Positions 26,305 through 36,774 of a stretch of 64,000 nt of DNA are shown here, piece after piece (within the stretch, counting starts at the first letter, position 1; each line of letters opens with the position of its first letter). The notes under the pieces are model-generated. The model saw nothing but the letters and a program-made list of their open reading frames with translations. It was not told the DNA's origin and did not search any database. The stretch covers positions 1 to 64,000 of the forward strand of contig NZ_JAAVAU010000017.1 in the NCBI RefSeq assembly GCF_014803895.1, written 5' to 3'. This stretch comes from Lactobacillus sp. GTDB taxonomy: Bacteria; Bacillota; Bacilli; Lactobacillales; Lactobacillaceae. Made by a program: the position numbers and the translations under genes.

Positions 26305-26676
26305 ATGGCTGATAGCTCAGCAAGAAATTTTAATTATAATAATCAAAATATGAATCAAAAGACTGAGCAGCAGCCACAGCAAAAAATTGTTCTTAATGCT
26401 GGTAAGGTTCCTATTAGTAGACTAGAAAAATTTATTATTGTAGTTGGTTCCTTATTAAGTTTAGGAATGATGTTTTTATTGGTTTCGGCTACTGTAGCTC
26501 AAACTAGTGCTCAACATGATTTAGCAAATATTGAACAAAAAATTAGCTCTAAACAATCAAGTAATACTGATTTACGACAAGAAATTGGTGAAATGACTTC
26601 TACAAGTAGAATGAATAAAATTGCTCGTCAAGAGGGTTTAAGTTCAATTGAAAATAATCTTAGGAATGTTCGTTGA
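26305..26676 (+). CDS. ftsL: Cell division protein FtsL
   Basis: 123 residues: a hydrophilic cytoplasmic N-terminus (about 1-40), one membrane helix (about 45-67), and an extracellular coiled coil (about 70-123). FtsL links DivIB and the division PBP at the septum. Assigned by topology and position, since FtsL sequences are poorly conserved. AAGGAGA lies just before the ATG. Confidence 0.88.
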   Translation: MADSSARNFNYNNQNMNQKTEQQPQQKIVLNAGKVPISRLEKFIIVVGSLLSLGMMFLLVSATVAQTSAQHDLANIEQKISSKQSSNTDLRQEIGEMTSTSRMNKIARQEGLSSIENNLRNVR

Positions 26677-28841
26677 TGAAGAAAAATAAAAAAAATATAT
26701 CCAAAGCCTATGGCTATCGTTTTACAGTGGGAAGAATTCTCCAAATAGTCTTAGCTTTGGTTTTTCTTGTATTTGCAGGAAGGTTTTTATATATTGGTAT
26801 CTCTAAGACTGTAGCAGGGGAAAATCTTTCTAAAAGAGCGAAGCAACTTTATCAAAGAAATGAAGTTATTAAAGCTACGCGTGGTACTATTTATGATAAA
26901 AATGGTTTAACAATTGCAGAAGATTCGCATGTTTTTACTGTATATGCAATTTTAGATAAGACTTCCATCGATTATAATGACAAGCCAATGTATGTTGTCA
27001 ATAAGAGAAAAACTGCTAAAGAGTTAGCCAAAGTTTTACCAATTAGTGAAGAAAAGATTTATAAATATCTCAATCCAAAGAATAAGGCATATCAAGTTGA
27101 ATTTGGTAGTGGAGGATCTAATCTAAGTCTTTCTCAAAAAAATAAAATTGAAAAAATGAATTTACCGGGGATTAAGTTTGTCGAGACAGCTTCGCGCCTA
27201 TATCCTAATGGTAAGTTTGCTTCTCATATTGTTGGCTTAGTTACTCCTAAGAGTAGTTCTACTGAAAGTACTAGCTCTACCAATTTGGTCGGTACAATGG
27301 GCATTGAACAATACTTCAATAAACAATTGTCGGGAACAGATGGCTATCGTCAAGCATTTGTTGATGCCGATAATTATCAAATGCCAAATAGTCAACATAT
27401 TTATAAACCCGCTAAAAATGGGGATAATATTTATTTAACTTTAGATTCTCAATTACAAACCTATTTGGAATCTTTAATGGATAAAGTTCAAAAACAGTAT
27501 GATCCGAAGACTATGACGGCTGTAGTAGAAGATTTGAAAACAGGTCAAGTTTTAGCTGCATCTCAACGACCAACATTTGATCCACAAACCAAAAAAGGAT
27601 TAAATTCAAATTGGCGTAATATTTTAGTTCAGGATGCATATGAACCAGGGTCTGTTTTTAAGATTTTATCTTATGCAGCAGCTATTCAAAGTGGAAATTA
27701 TAATCCAAATGGTTACTATAAATCTGGATCCATTACTGTGCAAGGTTCAACAATTCATGATTGGAATAATTCAGGTTGGGGAACCATTCCATTTAAACAA
27801 GCTTTTCCGAGATCAAGTAATGTTGGTTTTACTACTCTAGAAGAGAAAATGGGTCTTAAGACTTGGAAAGAATACTTGAAGAAATTCAAAATTGGTGAAA
27901 AAACTGGTGTAACGTTACCGGGAGAAAATCCAGGACTCGTTTCTATTACCACTCGTTTAGATGGTGCAGTAACTTCATTTGGCCAAGGTGTGAATGTAAA
28001 TGTGATGCAAATGATGCAAGCTTTTAGTTCGTTGGCAAATAATGGTCAAATGGTTAAACCACAATTTGTTCAAAAAATTACTTCATCATCAGGAAAAACA
28101 ATTTCAAGTTATAAAGTAGATAAGGTAGGAACACCAATCTTTTCTGCTTCTACTGCTAAGACTATTTTGAATTCAATGGAAGACACTGTTACTAAGAGCT
28201 ATGGTACGGGTACAGCGTATAAGATTCCTGGAAAGAGTATTGGTGTAAAAACAGGTACAGCACAAATTGCTGCTTCTAATGGTGGATATCTCAAAGGAAA
28301 GAAGAATTATATCTTTTCTGTTGTAGGTATAACTTCAATTAAGAATCCACGTTACTGTGTTTATATCACTATCCGTCAGCCAAAAACTTTAGGTAAGTCT
28401 CAATCGGCAGAAACTATGTTAGCTTCAATTTTTAAACCATTAATGTCTAGAGTAATTGCTAGTGCAGATGACAGTAATATTACATCGACTTCAGAAGCAG
28501 TTGTAGTTCCTCAACTGAATGGTAAAAAAGTTTCAACAGCTAAATCAGAAGCAGAAAACAGTGGCTTATCTGTAGAAGTAATTGGTAGTGGTAAAAAAGT
28601 TTTACGTCAATCGTTAAATTATAATGCTAAAACTGAATTAAATGCTAAGATATTTTTGTTTACTGGCGGCACCATTAAGTGTCCTGATATGACAGGATGG
28701 AGCAAGGCAGAGGTTCAGGCTTTTAGTAGTAGTTCGGGAATTCCAATTTCATACTCAGGTAGTGGAACAGTAGTCAGCCAGAGTATTAAAGCCGGCAAGG
28801 TTATAAATACAAGTAGTACATTAAAGGTCAGTTTAAAATAA
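26676..28841 (+). CDS. Division-specific penicillin-binding protein (PBP2B/2X class), transpeptidase
   Basis: Class B PBP that cross-links septal peptidoglycan (FtsI/PbpX role). 721 residues: N-terminal membrane helix (about 20-40), dimerisation domain, transpeptidase with SVFK (S326 nucleophile), SSN (380-382) and KTGT (525-528), then two PASTA domains from about residue 605 ([22 protein letters not shown]). The ATG at 26676 overlaps the ftsL stop as TGATG; a TTG one codon earlier is also possible. Confidence 0.95.
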   Translation: MKKNKKNISKAYGYRFTVGRILQIVLALVFLVFAGRFLYIGISKTVAGENLSKRAKQLYQRNEVIKATRGTIYDKNGLTIAEDSHVFTVYAILDKTSIDYNDKPMYVVNKRKTAKELAKVLPISEEKIYKYLNPKNKAYQVEFGSGGSNLSLSQKNKIEKMNLPGIKFVETASRLYPNGKFASHIVGLVTPKSSSTESTSSTNLVGTMGIEQYFNKQLSGTDGYRQAFVDADNYQMPNSQHIYKPAKNGDNIYLTLDSQLQTYLESLMDKVQKQYDPKTMTAVVEDLKTGQVLAASQRPTFDPQTKKGLNSNWRNILVQDAYEPGSVFKILSYAAAIQSGNYNPNGYYKSGSITVQGSTIHDWNNSGWGTIPFKQAFPRSSNVGFTTLEEKMGLKTWKEYLKKFKIGEKTGVTLPGENPGLVSITTRLDGAVTSFGQGVNVNVMQMMQAFSSLANNGQMVKPQFVQKITSSSGKTISSYKVDKVGTPIFSASTAKTILNSMEDTVTKSYGTGTAYKIPGKSIGVKTGTAQIAASNGGYLKGKKNYIFSVVGITSIKNPRYCVYITIRQPKTLGKSQSAETMLASIFKPLMSRVIASADDSNITSTSEAVVVPQLNGKKVSTAKSEAENSGLSVEVIGSGKKVLRQSLNYNAKTELNAKIFLFTGGTIKCPDMTGWSKAEVQAFSSSSGIPISYSGSGTVVSQSIKAGKVINTSSTLKVSLK

Positions 28842-28860
28842 AAAGTTAAAGGAGCAAGAA

Positions 28861-29820
28861 ATGCAATATAGTTTGATACCGTTTATAAGTAGTTTTGCTT
28901 TAACGGTAATTTTTCTACCATTATTTATCGGTTTTATGAGAATGCATCATGAAGGGCAACAAATTCGTGATGAGGGACCAAAATGGCATGAGAAAAAATC
29001 CGGAACGCCTACCATGGGTGGAGTGGTTTTTAATTTAGCAAGTATTATTTCTACTTTATGGGTAGCACTGTGGCAGCATAACCTTAATAAGTCAGTTTGG
29101 ATTTTGGTAATTGCTTTCTTTGGCTATGGTTTAATTGGATTTTTAGATGACGGACTTAAGTTATTTTATAAACGTAATTTAGGTTTGAAAGCGTGGCAAA
29201 AACTATTAGGGCAAATTATTATTGCTACCATTATTCTTGTTTTAGCATTTAGTGATCATTTTGGTACTGGTATTTATATTCCATTCTTTGGTGTAGAAAC
29301 TAGTGCAGTCTTGTTTTGTTTGTTTGTTTTGTTTTGGTTGGTTGGTTTCTCTAATGCTGTTAACCTTTCTGATGGTTTAGATGGTTTAGCAACTGGTCTG
29401 TCAATAGTAGCTTATGGAACTTATGCTTATATGGCCTATAAACAACAAAATTGGGCAGTATTAATTTTTACCATGACAGTTATTGGTGGTTTAGTTGGTT
29501 TCTTCATTTTTAACCATAAACCTGCTAAAATTTTCATGGGTGACGCTGGTTCATTAGCACTTGGCGGTGGATTAGCTGTTGTGTCGATTTTGTTGCATCA
29601 TCCTTGGTCATTGTTGTTAATTGGTATTGTGTTTGTTTGTGAAACTGCAAGTGTTATCTTACAAGTTATTTCTTTCCAAACAACTGGAAAACGTATATTT
29701 AAGATGACTCCAATTCATCATCACTTTGAAATGTTAGGCTGGTCAGAGTGGAAAGTTGATATTGTATTTTGGATTGTAGGCCTTATTGGAAGCATTATTT
29801 ATCTTGTAATTTGGGGTTAA
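28861..29820 (+). CDS. mraY: Phospho-N-acetylmuramoyl-pentapeptide transferase MraY
   Basis: Transfers phospho-MurNAc-pentapeptide to undecaprenyl phosphate to make lipid I. 319 residues, ten membrane helices. Signature residues are present: GFLDDGLKL with the two catalytic-region aspartates, [17 protein letters not shown] and the HHHFE loop. AAGGAG precedes the ATG. It lies between the division PBP and murD. Confidence 0.97.
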   Translation: MQYSLIPFISSFALTVIFLPLFIGFMRMHHEGQQIRDEGPKWHEKKSGTPTMGGVVFNLASIISTLWVALWQHNLNKSVWILVIAFFGYGLIGFLDDGLKLFYKRNLGLKAWQKLLGQIIIATIILVLAFSDHFGTGIYIPFFGVETSAVLFCLFVLFWLVGFSNAVNLSDGLDGLATGLSIVAYGTYAYMAYKQQNWAVLIFTMTVIGGLVGFFIFNHKPAKIFMGDAGSLALGGGLAVVSILLHHPWSLLLIGIVFVCETASVILQVISFQTTGKRIFKMTPIHHHFEMLGWSEWKVDIVFWIVGLIGSIIYLVIWG

Positions 29821-29828
29821 TTTAGAAA

Positions 29829-31211
29829 ATGAAACAAATTAAAACATATGAAGATAAAAATATTTTGATTTTGGGTTTAGGAAAAAGTGGTTTTGCTGTT
29901 GCTAAACTTCTATTGAAATTGGGAGCACATCTTACTTTAAATGATAAAAAGGATTTGAGCAGTAATAAGGAAGCTGCTGAACTTGAAAAGCTTGGTGTAC
30001 GAATAATTTCTGGCTACCACCCAGTTGAGATTTTTGAAAAAGAAGATTTTGACTATTTAGTAAAAAATCCTGGAATCCCTTATGAAAATCCGATGGTTGA
30101 AAGAGCACAAGTAGTAGAGGTCCCTGTAATTACTGAACCTCAAGTAGCTCTTTCTGTTAGCGAAGCACCATATGTTTGTGTAACAGGTTCAAATGGTAAA
30201 ACTACAACTGTTATGCTTACTCAACAAATTATGGATCATTATTTAAGTAAAAATGGTGGTCATGCTTATGCGGTTGGTAATATTGGTGTGCCAATTTCTG
30301 AAGTAGTAGAAAAAGCAACTAATAAAGATTTATTGGTTGTCGAAATGTCCAGTTTCCAACTACTTGGTGTCACCGATATTAAACCTAAAGTTGCCGCCAT
30401 TGTAGATATCTATAACAATGTCCATCTTGATTACCATAAGACTTTTGAAAATTATACTGATGCGAAATTAAGAATTACCCAATCACAAGATGAAAATGAT
30501 TACTTTATCGCAAACTATGATCAAAAGAATATTTTGGCAAAAGAAAAAGATAAAACTAAAGCAAAAATAATTACTTTCTCTGAGAATGATTCGTCTGCAG
30601 ATTATTTTATTGGGGAAGAATACTTGGAAAGTCATACTGATCATCAAATTATGAAAATAGATGATATTAAAATTCCTGGTGTACATAACCAACAAAATAG
30701 TATGGTCGCAATTGCAATCTCTAAAATTATGGGAGCTAGTGATAAAGATATTCAAGAAGTTTTATCTACATTTGCTGGGGCAAAGCATCGACTTCAATAT
30801 GTAATGACCTATAACAATCGTAAAATTTATAACGATTCAAAATCAACTAATATTGAAGCTGCTTCTGTAGCTATTCCATCTTTTAAACAACCAGAGGTTT
30901 TAATTGCAGGTGGCCTTGATCGTGGTTTTACGTTTGATGACTTAGTTCCCTTATTTAAAAAGCATGTTAAAGCTATCGTCTTGTATGGTGAAACTCGTTA
31001 TTTATTAGCTGATGCAGCTAGAAAATCAGGTATTAAAGACATTGTCATTGTCAATACTTTACAAGAAGCAGTGCCTAGAGCTTATGAATTAACTGACCCT
31101 GGAGATGTATTATTATTCTCGCCCGCATGTGCATCTTGGGATCAATTTAATACTTTTGAGCAACGTGGAGACTTTTTCGTAAAATTTATAGAGGAATTGA
31201 AGACAAAATAA
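29829..31211 (+). CDS. murD: UDP-N-acetylmuramoylalanine-D-glutamate ligase
   Basis: Adds D-glutamate to UDP-MurNAc-L-Ala in the cytoplasm. 460 residues with the three-domain Mur ligase layout: N-terminal Rossmann-like domain (ILGLGKSGFAVA), ATPase P-loop TGSNGKTTT near residue 120, HLDYH for the central-domain metal site, and a C-terminal domain with YNDSKSTN and LFSPACASWDQF. It starts 8 bases after mraY and is followed 1 base later by murG. Confidence 0.97.
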   Translation: MKQIKTYEDKNILILGLGKSGFAVAKLLLKLGAHLTLNDKKDLSSNKEAAELEKLGVRIISGYHPVEIFEKEDFDYLVKNPGIPYENPMVERAQVVEVPVITEPQVALSVSEAPYVCVTGSNGKTTTVMLTQQIMDHYLSKNGGHAYAVGNIGVPISEVVEKATNKDLLVVEMSSFQLLGVTDIKPKVAAIVDIYNNVHLDYHKTFENYTDAKLRITQSQDENDYFIANYDQKNILAKEKDKTKAKIITFSENDSSADYFIGEEYLESHTDHQIMKIDDIKIPGVHNQQNSMVAIAISKIMGASDKDIQEVLSTFAGAKHRLQYVMTYNNRKIYNDSKSTNIEAASVAIPSFKQPEVLIAGGLDRGFTFDDLVPLFKKHVKAIVLYGETRYLLADAARKSGIKDIVIVNTLQEAVPRAYELTDPGDVLLFSPACASWDQFNTFEQRGDFFVKFIEELKTK

Positions 31212-31212
31212 A

Positions 31213-32331
31213 ATGAGAATTATCTTTTCTGGTGGCGGTACTGGTGGTCACATTTATCCAATTATGGCGTTGATTGAACGCCTAAAAGAACGTAAATTAG
31301 TTACTAATGATGAAATCCTTTTTGTAGGAACTACAAAAGGACTTGAATCTAAAATAGTTCCAGCAGCAGGTGTACCTTTCAAAACTTTAAATATTCAAGG
31401 ATTTGATCGACACCATATTTTGAAAAACTTTCAAACAATTAATTTATTTATTAAGGCTACCAAGCAAGCTAAACAAATTATTAATGATTTTAAACCAGAT
31501 ATTGTTCTGGGTACTGGTGGTTACGTTTCTGGTGCTATTGTTTATGAAGCTGCAAAAATGCATATTCCTACGATTATTCATGAGTCTAATTCAGTTGTGG
31601 GCTTAGCTAATAAGTTTTTAGCACATTACGTAGATAATGTTTGCTATACTTTTGACGATGCAGCTCAGCAATTTTCTGAAAAGAAGAAGTTAGTTAAGAC
31701 TGGGAATCCACGGTCTCAACAAGTATTAGGGTTGAATGCCGAAAAGGTTGATATTCATAAAAAATGGGGATTAGATCCAAATGTTCCAACTATTCTAATT
31801 TTTGGTGGATCACGTGGTGCTTTAGCAATTAATAATATTGTTGAAAAATCTCTTCCAGAATTATCTAATAAGCCATATCAAATTATCTGGGCAACTGGGC
31901 AATTATATTATGATAGTATTGAAAAGCGATTAGCTAATCAACAAGTTGGTGAAAATATTCGCGTTGTACCTTACATTAAAAACATGCCGGGACTTTTACC
32001 ACAAATGACATGCGTTGTTTCAAGGTCTGGGGCAACTAGTTTAGCTGAATTTACTGCGCTTGGAGTTCCAGTTATTTTGATTCCAAGTCCCAATGTAACG
32101 CATAATCATCAGATGAAGAATGCATTAGATATGGAAAAATCTGGTGGAGCATTAGTAATTGCTGAGAATGATTTAAATCCTAATAATTTCGTTTCATCTA
32201 TTGATCATATTTTGTTAGATACTGAATATGCTAAAAAAATGAGTACAGCATCTAAGAAAATGGGTGTTCCTGATGCATCAGATCAAGTAATTAAGGTGAT
32301 GCAAGATTTAATAGCAAATAAGAAAAAATAA
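31213..32331 (+). CDS. murG: UDP-GlcNAc:lipid I N-acetylglucosaminyltransferase MurG
   Basis: Makes lipid II at the inner face of the membrane. 372 residues, GT-B fold. The N-terminal GGGTGGHIYP loop (about 6-15), TGGYVSGAI, HESNSVVGLANK and the C-terminal SRSGATSLAEF and PNVTHNHQMKNA signatures are intact. It starts 1 base after the murD stop, with weak ribosome-binding signal, so coupling is likely. Confidence 0.97.
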   Translation: MRIIFSGGGTGGHIYPIMALIERLKERKLVTNDEILFVGTTKGLESKIVPAAGVPFKTLNIQGFDRHHILKNFQTINLFIKATKQAKQIINDFKPDIVLGTGGYVSGAIVYEAAKMHIPTIIHESNSVVGLANKFLAHYVDNVCYTFDDAAQQFSEKKKLVKTGNPRSQQVLGLNAEKVDIHKKWGLDPNVPTILIFGGSRGALAINNIVEKSLPELSNKPYQIIWATGQLYYDSIEKRLANQQVGENIRVVPYIKNMPGLLPQMTCVVSRSGATSLAEFTALGVPVILIPSPNVTHNHQMKNALDMEKSGGALVIAENDLNPNNFVSSIDHILLDTEYAKKMSTASKKMGVPDASDQVIKVMQDLIANKKK

Positions 32332-32347
32332 AAGGTAGGTGGGGCAA

Positions 32348-33208
32348 TTGGCTAAAAAGAAAATAACGAAAAAAAATCCTAAAAAGGAGATTTCAGGTTG
32401 GCTTGATTATCAACATAAATCTCCTAATGGAAGAAGAGAAAAAAAGGTCTCTGCCTCACTAAAAAAATTGCAAGCTGAAAGACGTCATTCACTTTTAAAG
32501 CGTCTAGGTCTAATTGTTTTTATTTCTTTAGGATTTATTATAATTTTAGGATATTTTATTTCACCTATTTCAAATGTCAAAAGTATTCAAGTTTTAGGAG
32601 CTAATGGAATAAATAGTAATCAGGTTGTAAAAATCACTGGTATCACGGCACAAGACAAGGTTATCTCCACGCTTTTTAACAAAAATGAATATAATGAAAG
32701 GTTGAAGAAATACTTTCCAGAGGTAAACAATATTGATCTTCATGTAAAAAACATGAATAATTTAGTAATTCAAATCAAACAACGGCCAGCAGTAGGGTAT
32801 ATCCAAGAGAAGAAAGGGTATCGAGAAATTTTATCAAATGGTGATTTAAGTACTCACTTTGTTTCTGCTTCAAAGATTGATCATTCAAAACCTTTATTTA
32901 TAGGTTATAGTAATCAAAGTCGTTTAAAGGAAAGTTTGAAAATATATTCTCAATTATCAAAGACTATTAAAAACAAGGTAAGATTGATTGATGGTGATAC
33001 AAAAAGATCAACACAAATTATCCTAGTAATGAAGGATGATAATATTATGGTTATTGGTAATGTTTCCACTATTGCTGAAAAAATGAATAAATATTATTTA
33101 CCTATTGCCAAACAACTAAATAAGCCTTCAGTTATTGATTTTGAAATTGGAGCTTTTAGTCGTTCGATGACCAATAAAGAAAAGAAATTAGCTGAATTAA
33201 TAGATTAA
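32348..33208 (+). CDS. divIB: Cell division protein DivIB/FtsQ
   Basis: 286 residues. A long basic cytoplasmic N-terminus, one membrane helix (about 56-78), then the extracellular POTRA domain (about 80-150, SNVKSIQVLGANGINSNQV) and a beta domain. DivIB stabilises FtsL and the septal PBP. TTG at 32348 is preferred because AGGTGG lies 5 bases upstream; a GTG three codons earlier overlaps that site. It is the last gene of the first dcw block before the ftsA promoter. Confidence 0.9.
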   Translation: MAKKKITKKNPKKEISGWLDYQHKSPNGRREKKVSASLKKLQAERRHSLLKRLGLIVFISLGFIIILGYFISPISNVKSIQVLGANGINSNQVVKITGITAQDKVISTLFNKNEYNERLKKYFPEVNNIDLHVKNMNNLVIQIKQRPAVGYIQEKKGYREILSNGDLSTHFVSASKIDHSKPLFIGYSNQSRLKESLKIYSQLSKTIKNKVRLIDGDTKRSTQIILVMKDDNIMVIGNVSTIAEKMNKYYLPIAKQLNKPSVIDFEIGAFSRSMTNKEKKLAELID

Positions 33209-33236
33209 CTTTAACTATACGCAAGTATAAGTGTTA

Positions 33237-33245
33237 TGTTAAAAT
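33237..33245 (+). promoter_or_regulatory. Extended -10 promoter of ftsA-ftsZ
   Basis: TGTTAAAAT, with TSS expected near 33252. Just upstream ACTATAC-GCAA-GTATAAGT (33214-33232) forms a small hairpin with a GNRA loop and one bulged A. The 73-base divIB-ftsA gap is the longest in this part of the cluster. Confidence 0.5.
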
Positions 33246-33281
33246 CTTAGTTAAAAGATATATTTTTTTGGGGGCATTGTC

Positions 33282-34661
33282 TTGAATAAATCAAATTTAC
33301 TCGTTGGCCTAGATATAGGAACAACGAGTGTAAAAGCTGTCGTAGCTGATACTTCATCAAAAGAATTGCGTATAATTGGTGCTGCCAATGAACCCACTTC
33401 AGGTATGCGTCATGGTAAAATCGTTGATATTGATGAAACAGCTGCCAGTATTTCTGGAGCATTAAAGAAAGTAGCACAAAAAACTAATTCTAAAATTTCG
33501 AGAATTGTAACTGGTATTCCAGTTGGACTATTACAATTGGAAAATGCAACGGGCTTGATTAATATTGGTGAACAAGGTCAAGAAGTGGGTGATAACGATG
33601 TTAAACGTGTATTATCAGCTGCTATCAGTGCTGCCTTAAAAGATGGCAGACAACCTATTGCTTTTTTACCAAGTAAATTTTTAATTGATGGAAAAACTGA
33701 TGTTGATGATCCACGTAAGATGATTGCGCATTCGCTAGAAGTACATGGTATTTTATTAACTGCACCAACAGCAGATTTGCACAATATTCGTAAAGCAATT
33801 GAAAAAACAGGTTATCAAAATAATTTCTTTGTACCAACACCGTTAGCTATTGCAAGTATTGCCTTAGACGAGGGTGAAAGAACCTTTGGCTCTATTATTT
33901 TAGACTTAGGTGGGGGTACTACTACTGCAACTGTTATTCATGAAAATAAAATCAAGTACGCAACAATTGATCTTGAGGGTGGTATAGATATCACTAATGA
34001 TATTTCGGCAGTTTTGAATACCTCTCGTAAAGAAGCTGAAAAAATAAAGATTGAATTTGGTTATGCAGATCCGGAATTAACTTCAGCCGAAAATCAATTT
34101 CCAGTTAAGGTAGTTGGAGAAAGTGCTCCTAAGATGATTGATGAAGAGTATCTTAGTGAGATTATTAATGCACGTATTGAACAAATTCTTTCTCGTGTAG
34201 GGAAGGGTTTGAATGACCATGATGCCTTTACGCTCCCAGGTGGCGTTGTGATCACTGGTGGAACTAGTGCTTTACAAGGTATGGATGATGTTGTTAAAAA
34301 TGCCTTTAAAGTTAAGACCAGAATTTTCCAACCCGATCAAATGGGATTACGGAATCCTATGTATACCGCAGGTTTTGGGGTTGTGAAGTATGCTTATGAT
34401 TTAGATGATATTGATTATTTAGTAAATAGTGTAATTTATGGGGGAGATGTTCTACCTACTTCTTCTATTCCTGAGCCAGAAACAAGAGAAAACAAGATTT
34501 TCAAAAGTCAGACAACTACTAGTGAAATAGTAGAAAAAGAAGATTATAATAATGGTAAAGTGGCATCTACTAATCCGGAAATGGCGGATGAAGGTGTTAA
34601 AAAGACTAAAAAAGATAATAAAAAGGGATTCAAAGAATTCTTTAAAAAATTCTTTGATTAA
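33282..34661 (+). CDS. ftsA: Cell division protein FtsA
   Basis: Actin-like protein that tethers FtsZ to the membrane. 459 residues with actin-fold motifs: VGLDIGTTSVKAVVAD at the N-terminus, ILDLGGGTTTATVI, and ITGGTSALQG. The SHS2 subdomain lies at about 80-165. The C-terminus ends in KKGFKEFFKKFFD, an amphipathic membrane-targeting helix. It starts at TTG with a G-rich ribosome-binding site. Confidence 0.96.
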   Translation: MNKSNLLVGLDIGTTSVKAVVADTSSKELRIIGAANEPTSGMRHGKIVDIDETAASISGALKKVAQKTNSKISRIVTGIPVGLLQLENATGLINIGEQGQEVGDNDVKRVLSAAISAALKDGRQPIAFLPSKFLIDGKTDVDDPRKMIAHSLEVHGILLTAPTADLHNIRKAIEKTGYQNNFFVPTPLAIASIALDEGERTFGSIILDLGGGTTTATVIHENKIKYATIDLEGGIDITNDISAVLNTSRKEAEKIKIEFGYADPELTSAENQFPVKVVGESAPKMIDEEYLSEIINARIEQILSRVGKGLNDHDAFTLPGGVVITGGTSALQGMDDVVKNAFKVKTRIFQPDQMGLRNPMYTAGFGVVKYAYDLDDIDYLVNSVIYGGDVLPTSSIPEPETRENKIFKSQTTTSEIVEKEDYNNGKVASTNPEMADEGVKKTKKDNKKGFKEFFKKFFD

Positions 34662-34677
34662 ATAAGGTGGTTTAGTA

Positions 34678-36021
34678 ATGGATTTTACTTTCGATTCTGA
34701 TGACAACAAAAATGCAGTCATTAAAGTAATCGGTGTTGGTGGTGCCGGTGGTAACGCTGTTAACCGTATGATTGATGAAGGTGTGCAAGGTGTATCCTTC
34801 ATTGCCGCTAATACTGATGTACAAGCATTAAATAGCAATAAAGCTGAAAACAAAATTCAACTTGGACCTAAATTAACAAGAGGTCTAGGGGCTGGTTCTC
34901 ATCCTGAAGTTGGACAAAAAGCAGCTGAAGAAAGTCAACAAACTATTGAAGATTCTCTTAAGGGTGCTGATATGATTTTTATCACTGCCGGAATGGGTGG
35001 TGGTACTGGTACAGGTGCAGCGCCGGTTATTGCTAAGATTGCACGTGAAACAGGTGCATTAACAGTAGGTGTTGTAACTCGTCCGTTTACTTTTGAAGGC
35101 CCTAAGAGATCAAAAAATGCGGCTGAAGGTATCACTCAGTTAAAGCAATATGTTGATACTTTAGTTATTATCGCTAATAACAGATTGCTAGAAATGGTTG
35201 ATAAAAAGACTCCAATGATGGATGCTTTTAAAGAAGCCGATAATGTCTTACGTCAAGGTGTTCAGGGTATTTCAGATTTGATTACTTCCACTGACTATGT
35301 GAACTTGGACTTTGCAGATGTTAAAACAGTTATGGAAAATCAGGGTGCTGCTTTAATGGGTATTGGCCGTGCAAGTGGTGAAAATAGAACCGTTGAAGCA
35401 ACTAAGCTTGCAATTTCTTCACCTTTACTAGAAGTTTCAATTGACGGTGCTAAGCAAGTATTACTTAACATTACCGGTGGCCCAGATTTAACTTTATTTG
35501 AAGCTCAAGATGCATCAGAGATTGTTTCTAAAGCAGCTGGCGATGGTGTAAACATCATTTTTGGTACGTCAATTAATGCTAACTTAGGTGATGAAGTAGT
35601 TGTAACTGTAATTGCAACTGGTATTGATGCCAAAGCTGAGGAGGAAGCGTCGAGACAGCCTATTCGTCGTCCAAGTAGACGCCCTAGTTCTTCAGAAGTA
35701 TCAACAAATGAACATTCTTCTGAAAAGCCTGCTACAAGTAAGCCAACTGAAGCACCTGTTCAAAAAGTTACAAAGCATGAAGAAACTAGAACAGTAGATA
35801 ATTCTGATGCTTTATTAGATCCAACTAGTGTTTGGAAGCAGGATAATTCTGAAAGTAAACGTCCAGAACAACCAATTCAGAAACCACAATCATCACAGGA
35901 ACAAGATAATTTCGATTCATTTAGTTCTGATGAACAAAGTAGTATTTCACAAATTGAAACTAGTGTTGATGAAGATTCAGATAATGATATTCCATTTTTT
36001 AAACATCGTCGTAAAAACTAG
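34678..36021 (+). CDS. ftsZ: Cell division protein FtsZ
   Basis: Tubulin-like GTPase forming the division ring. 447 residues: GTP-binding loop [11 protein letters not shown], tubulin signature [12 protein letters not shown] (about 103-114), T7 loop with [11 protein letters not shown] variable, Q/S/E-rich linker (about 320-435) is followed by the C-terminal peptide [11 protein letters not shown] that binds FtsA, EzrA and SepF. AGGTGG precedes the ATG. Confidence 0.98.
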   Translation: MDFTFDSDDNKNAVIKVIGVGGAGGNAVNRMIDEGVQGVSFIAANTDVQALNSNKAENKIQLGPKLTRGLGAGSHPEVGQKAAEESQQTIEDSLKGADMIFITAGMGGGTGTGAAPVIAKIARETGALTVGVVTRPFTFEGPKRSKNAAEGITQLKQYVDTLVIIANNRLLEMVDKKTPMMDAFKEADNVLRQGVQGISDLITSTDYVNLDFADVKTVMENQGAALMGIGRASGENRTVEATKLAISSPLLEVSIDGAKQVLLNITGGPDLTLFEAQDASEIVSKAAGDGVNIIFGTSINANLGDEVVVTVIATGIDAKAEEEASRQPIRRPSRRPSSSEVSTNEHSSEKPATSKPTEAPVQKVTKHEETRTVDNSDALLDPTSVWKQDNSESKRPEQPIQKPQSSQEQDNFDSFSSDEQSSISQIETSVDEDSDNDIPFFKHRRKN

Positions 36022-36044
36022 TTTAGAGTAGAAAGGAGAATTTT

Positions 36045-36473
36045 ATGGCATTCGATAAATTAGGGCGCTTTTTCGGTATCGATGGTTCAGAGGATGAAAT
36101 TGATGAGATTGAGCCAAGTGAAGAAACTATCAGCGAAGAGGTACCTCAAAGTAATGAAAGACGTGGAAATGTGGTTTCAATTAATTCAGCAGGCACTCCA
36201 ACTAGTAAAATTGTCTTAGAAGAACCTCGTGTTTATTCTGATGCTAAAGAAGTTGCACAAAATTTATTGAATAATAAGGCAGTAATTATTAATTTTGCAC
36301 GTATGGATGATGCACAAGCACGTCGTATAGTTGATTTTATTACTGGAACTGTTTATGCTCTTAATGGCGAAATTCAAAGAGTAGGCGATAAAATTTTCTT
36401 AGCAACTCCTCCTAAATTTGAAACTGATGGAAAAATTGCTGAATTAGTGGAAAAGAAAGATAATATTGAATAA
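36045..36473 (+). CDS. sepF: Cell division protein SepF
   Basis: SepF bundles FtsZ filaments and anchors them. 142 residues: N-terminal amphipathic helix (MAFDKLGRFFG), acidic linker, and the SepF core (about 60-140) with VIINFARMDDAQARRIVDFITG. Strong ribosome-binding site AGAAAGGAGA. yggT starts on its stop codon. Confidence 0.95.
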   Translation: MAFDKLGRFFGIDGSEDEIDEIEPSEETISEEVPQSNERRGNVVSINSAGTPTSKIVLEEPRVYSDAKEVAQNLLNNKAVIINFARMDDAQARRIVDFITGTVYALNGEIQRVGDKIFLATPPKFETDGKIAELVEKKDNIE

Positions 36474-36769
36474 TGTTTTTAACTATAATTGGCTGGATTT
36501 TTAGAATAGTCTCTACCTTGTTAAATGTCTATGCATTTTTAATTGTTATCTATACATTATTAACGTGGATTCCTAGCTTGTTAGATACAAAACCAGGTCA
36601 AATTTTAGCTAGAATTGTTCAACCTTATTTAGATTTATTTGAAAGATTTATTCCACCAATTGCAGGATTGAGCTTTGCACCTGTGATTGCATTATTGGTA
36701 ATATATTTTGTAAATAACTATATATTAATTTGGATAGCAAATATTATAATTAGATTAGCAATACATTAA
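36473..36769 (+). CDS. YggT/YlmG family membrane protein
   Basis: 98 residues, two strong membrane helices (about 5-28 and 68-95) with the family motif P-x-L-x-x-F-x-R-F-I-P-P-I-x-G (YLDLFERFIPPIAGLSFAP). The family is linked to envelope and division but has no defined activity. Overlaps the sepF stop by one base (TAATG). Confidence 0.9.
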   Translation: MFLTIIGWIFRIVSTLLNVYAFLIVIYTLLTWIPSLLDTKPGQILARIVQPYLDLFERFIPPIAGLSFAPVIALLVIYFVNNYILIWIANIIIRLAIH

Positions 36770-36774
36770 TTAAA

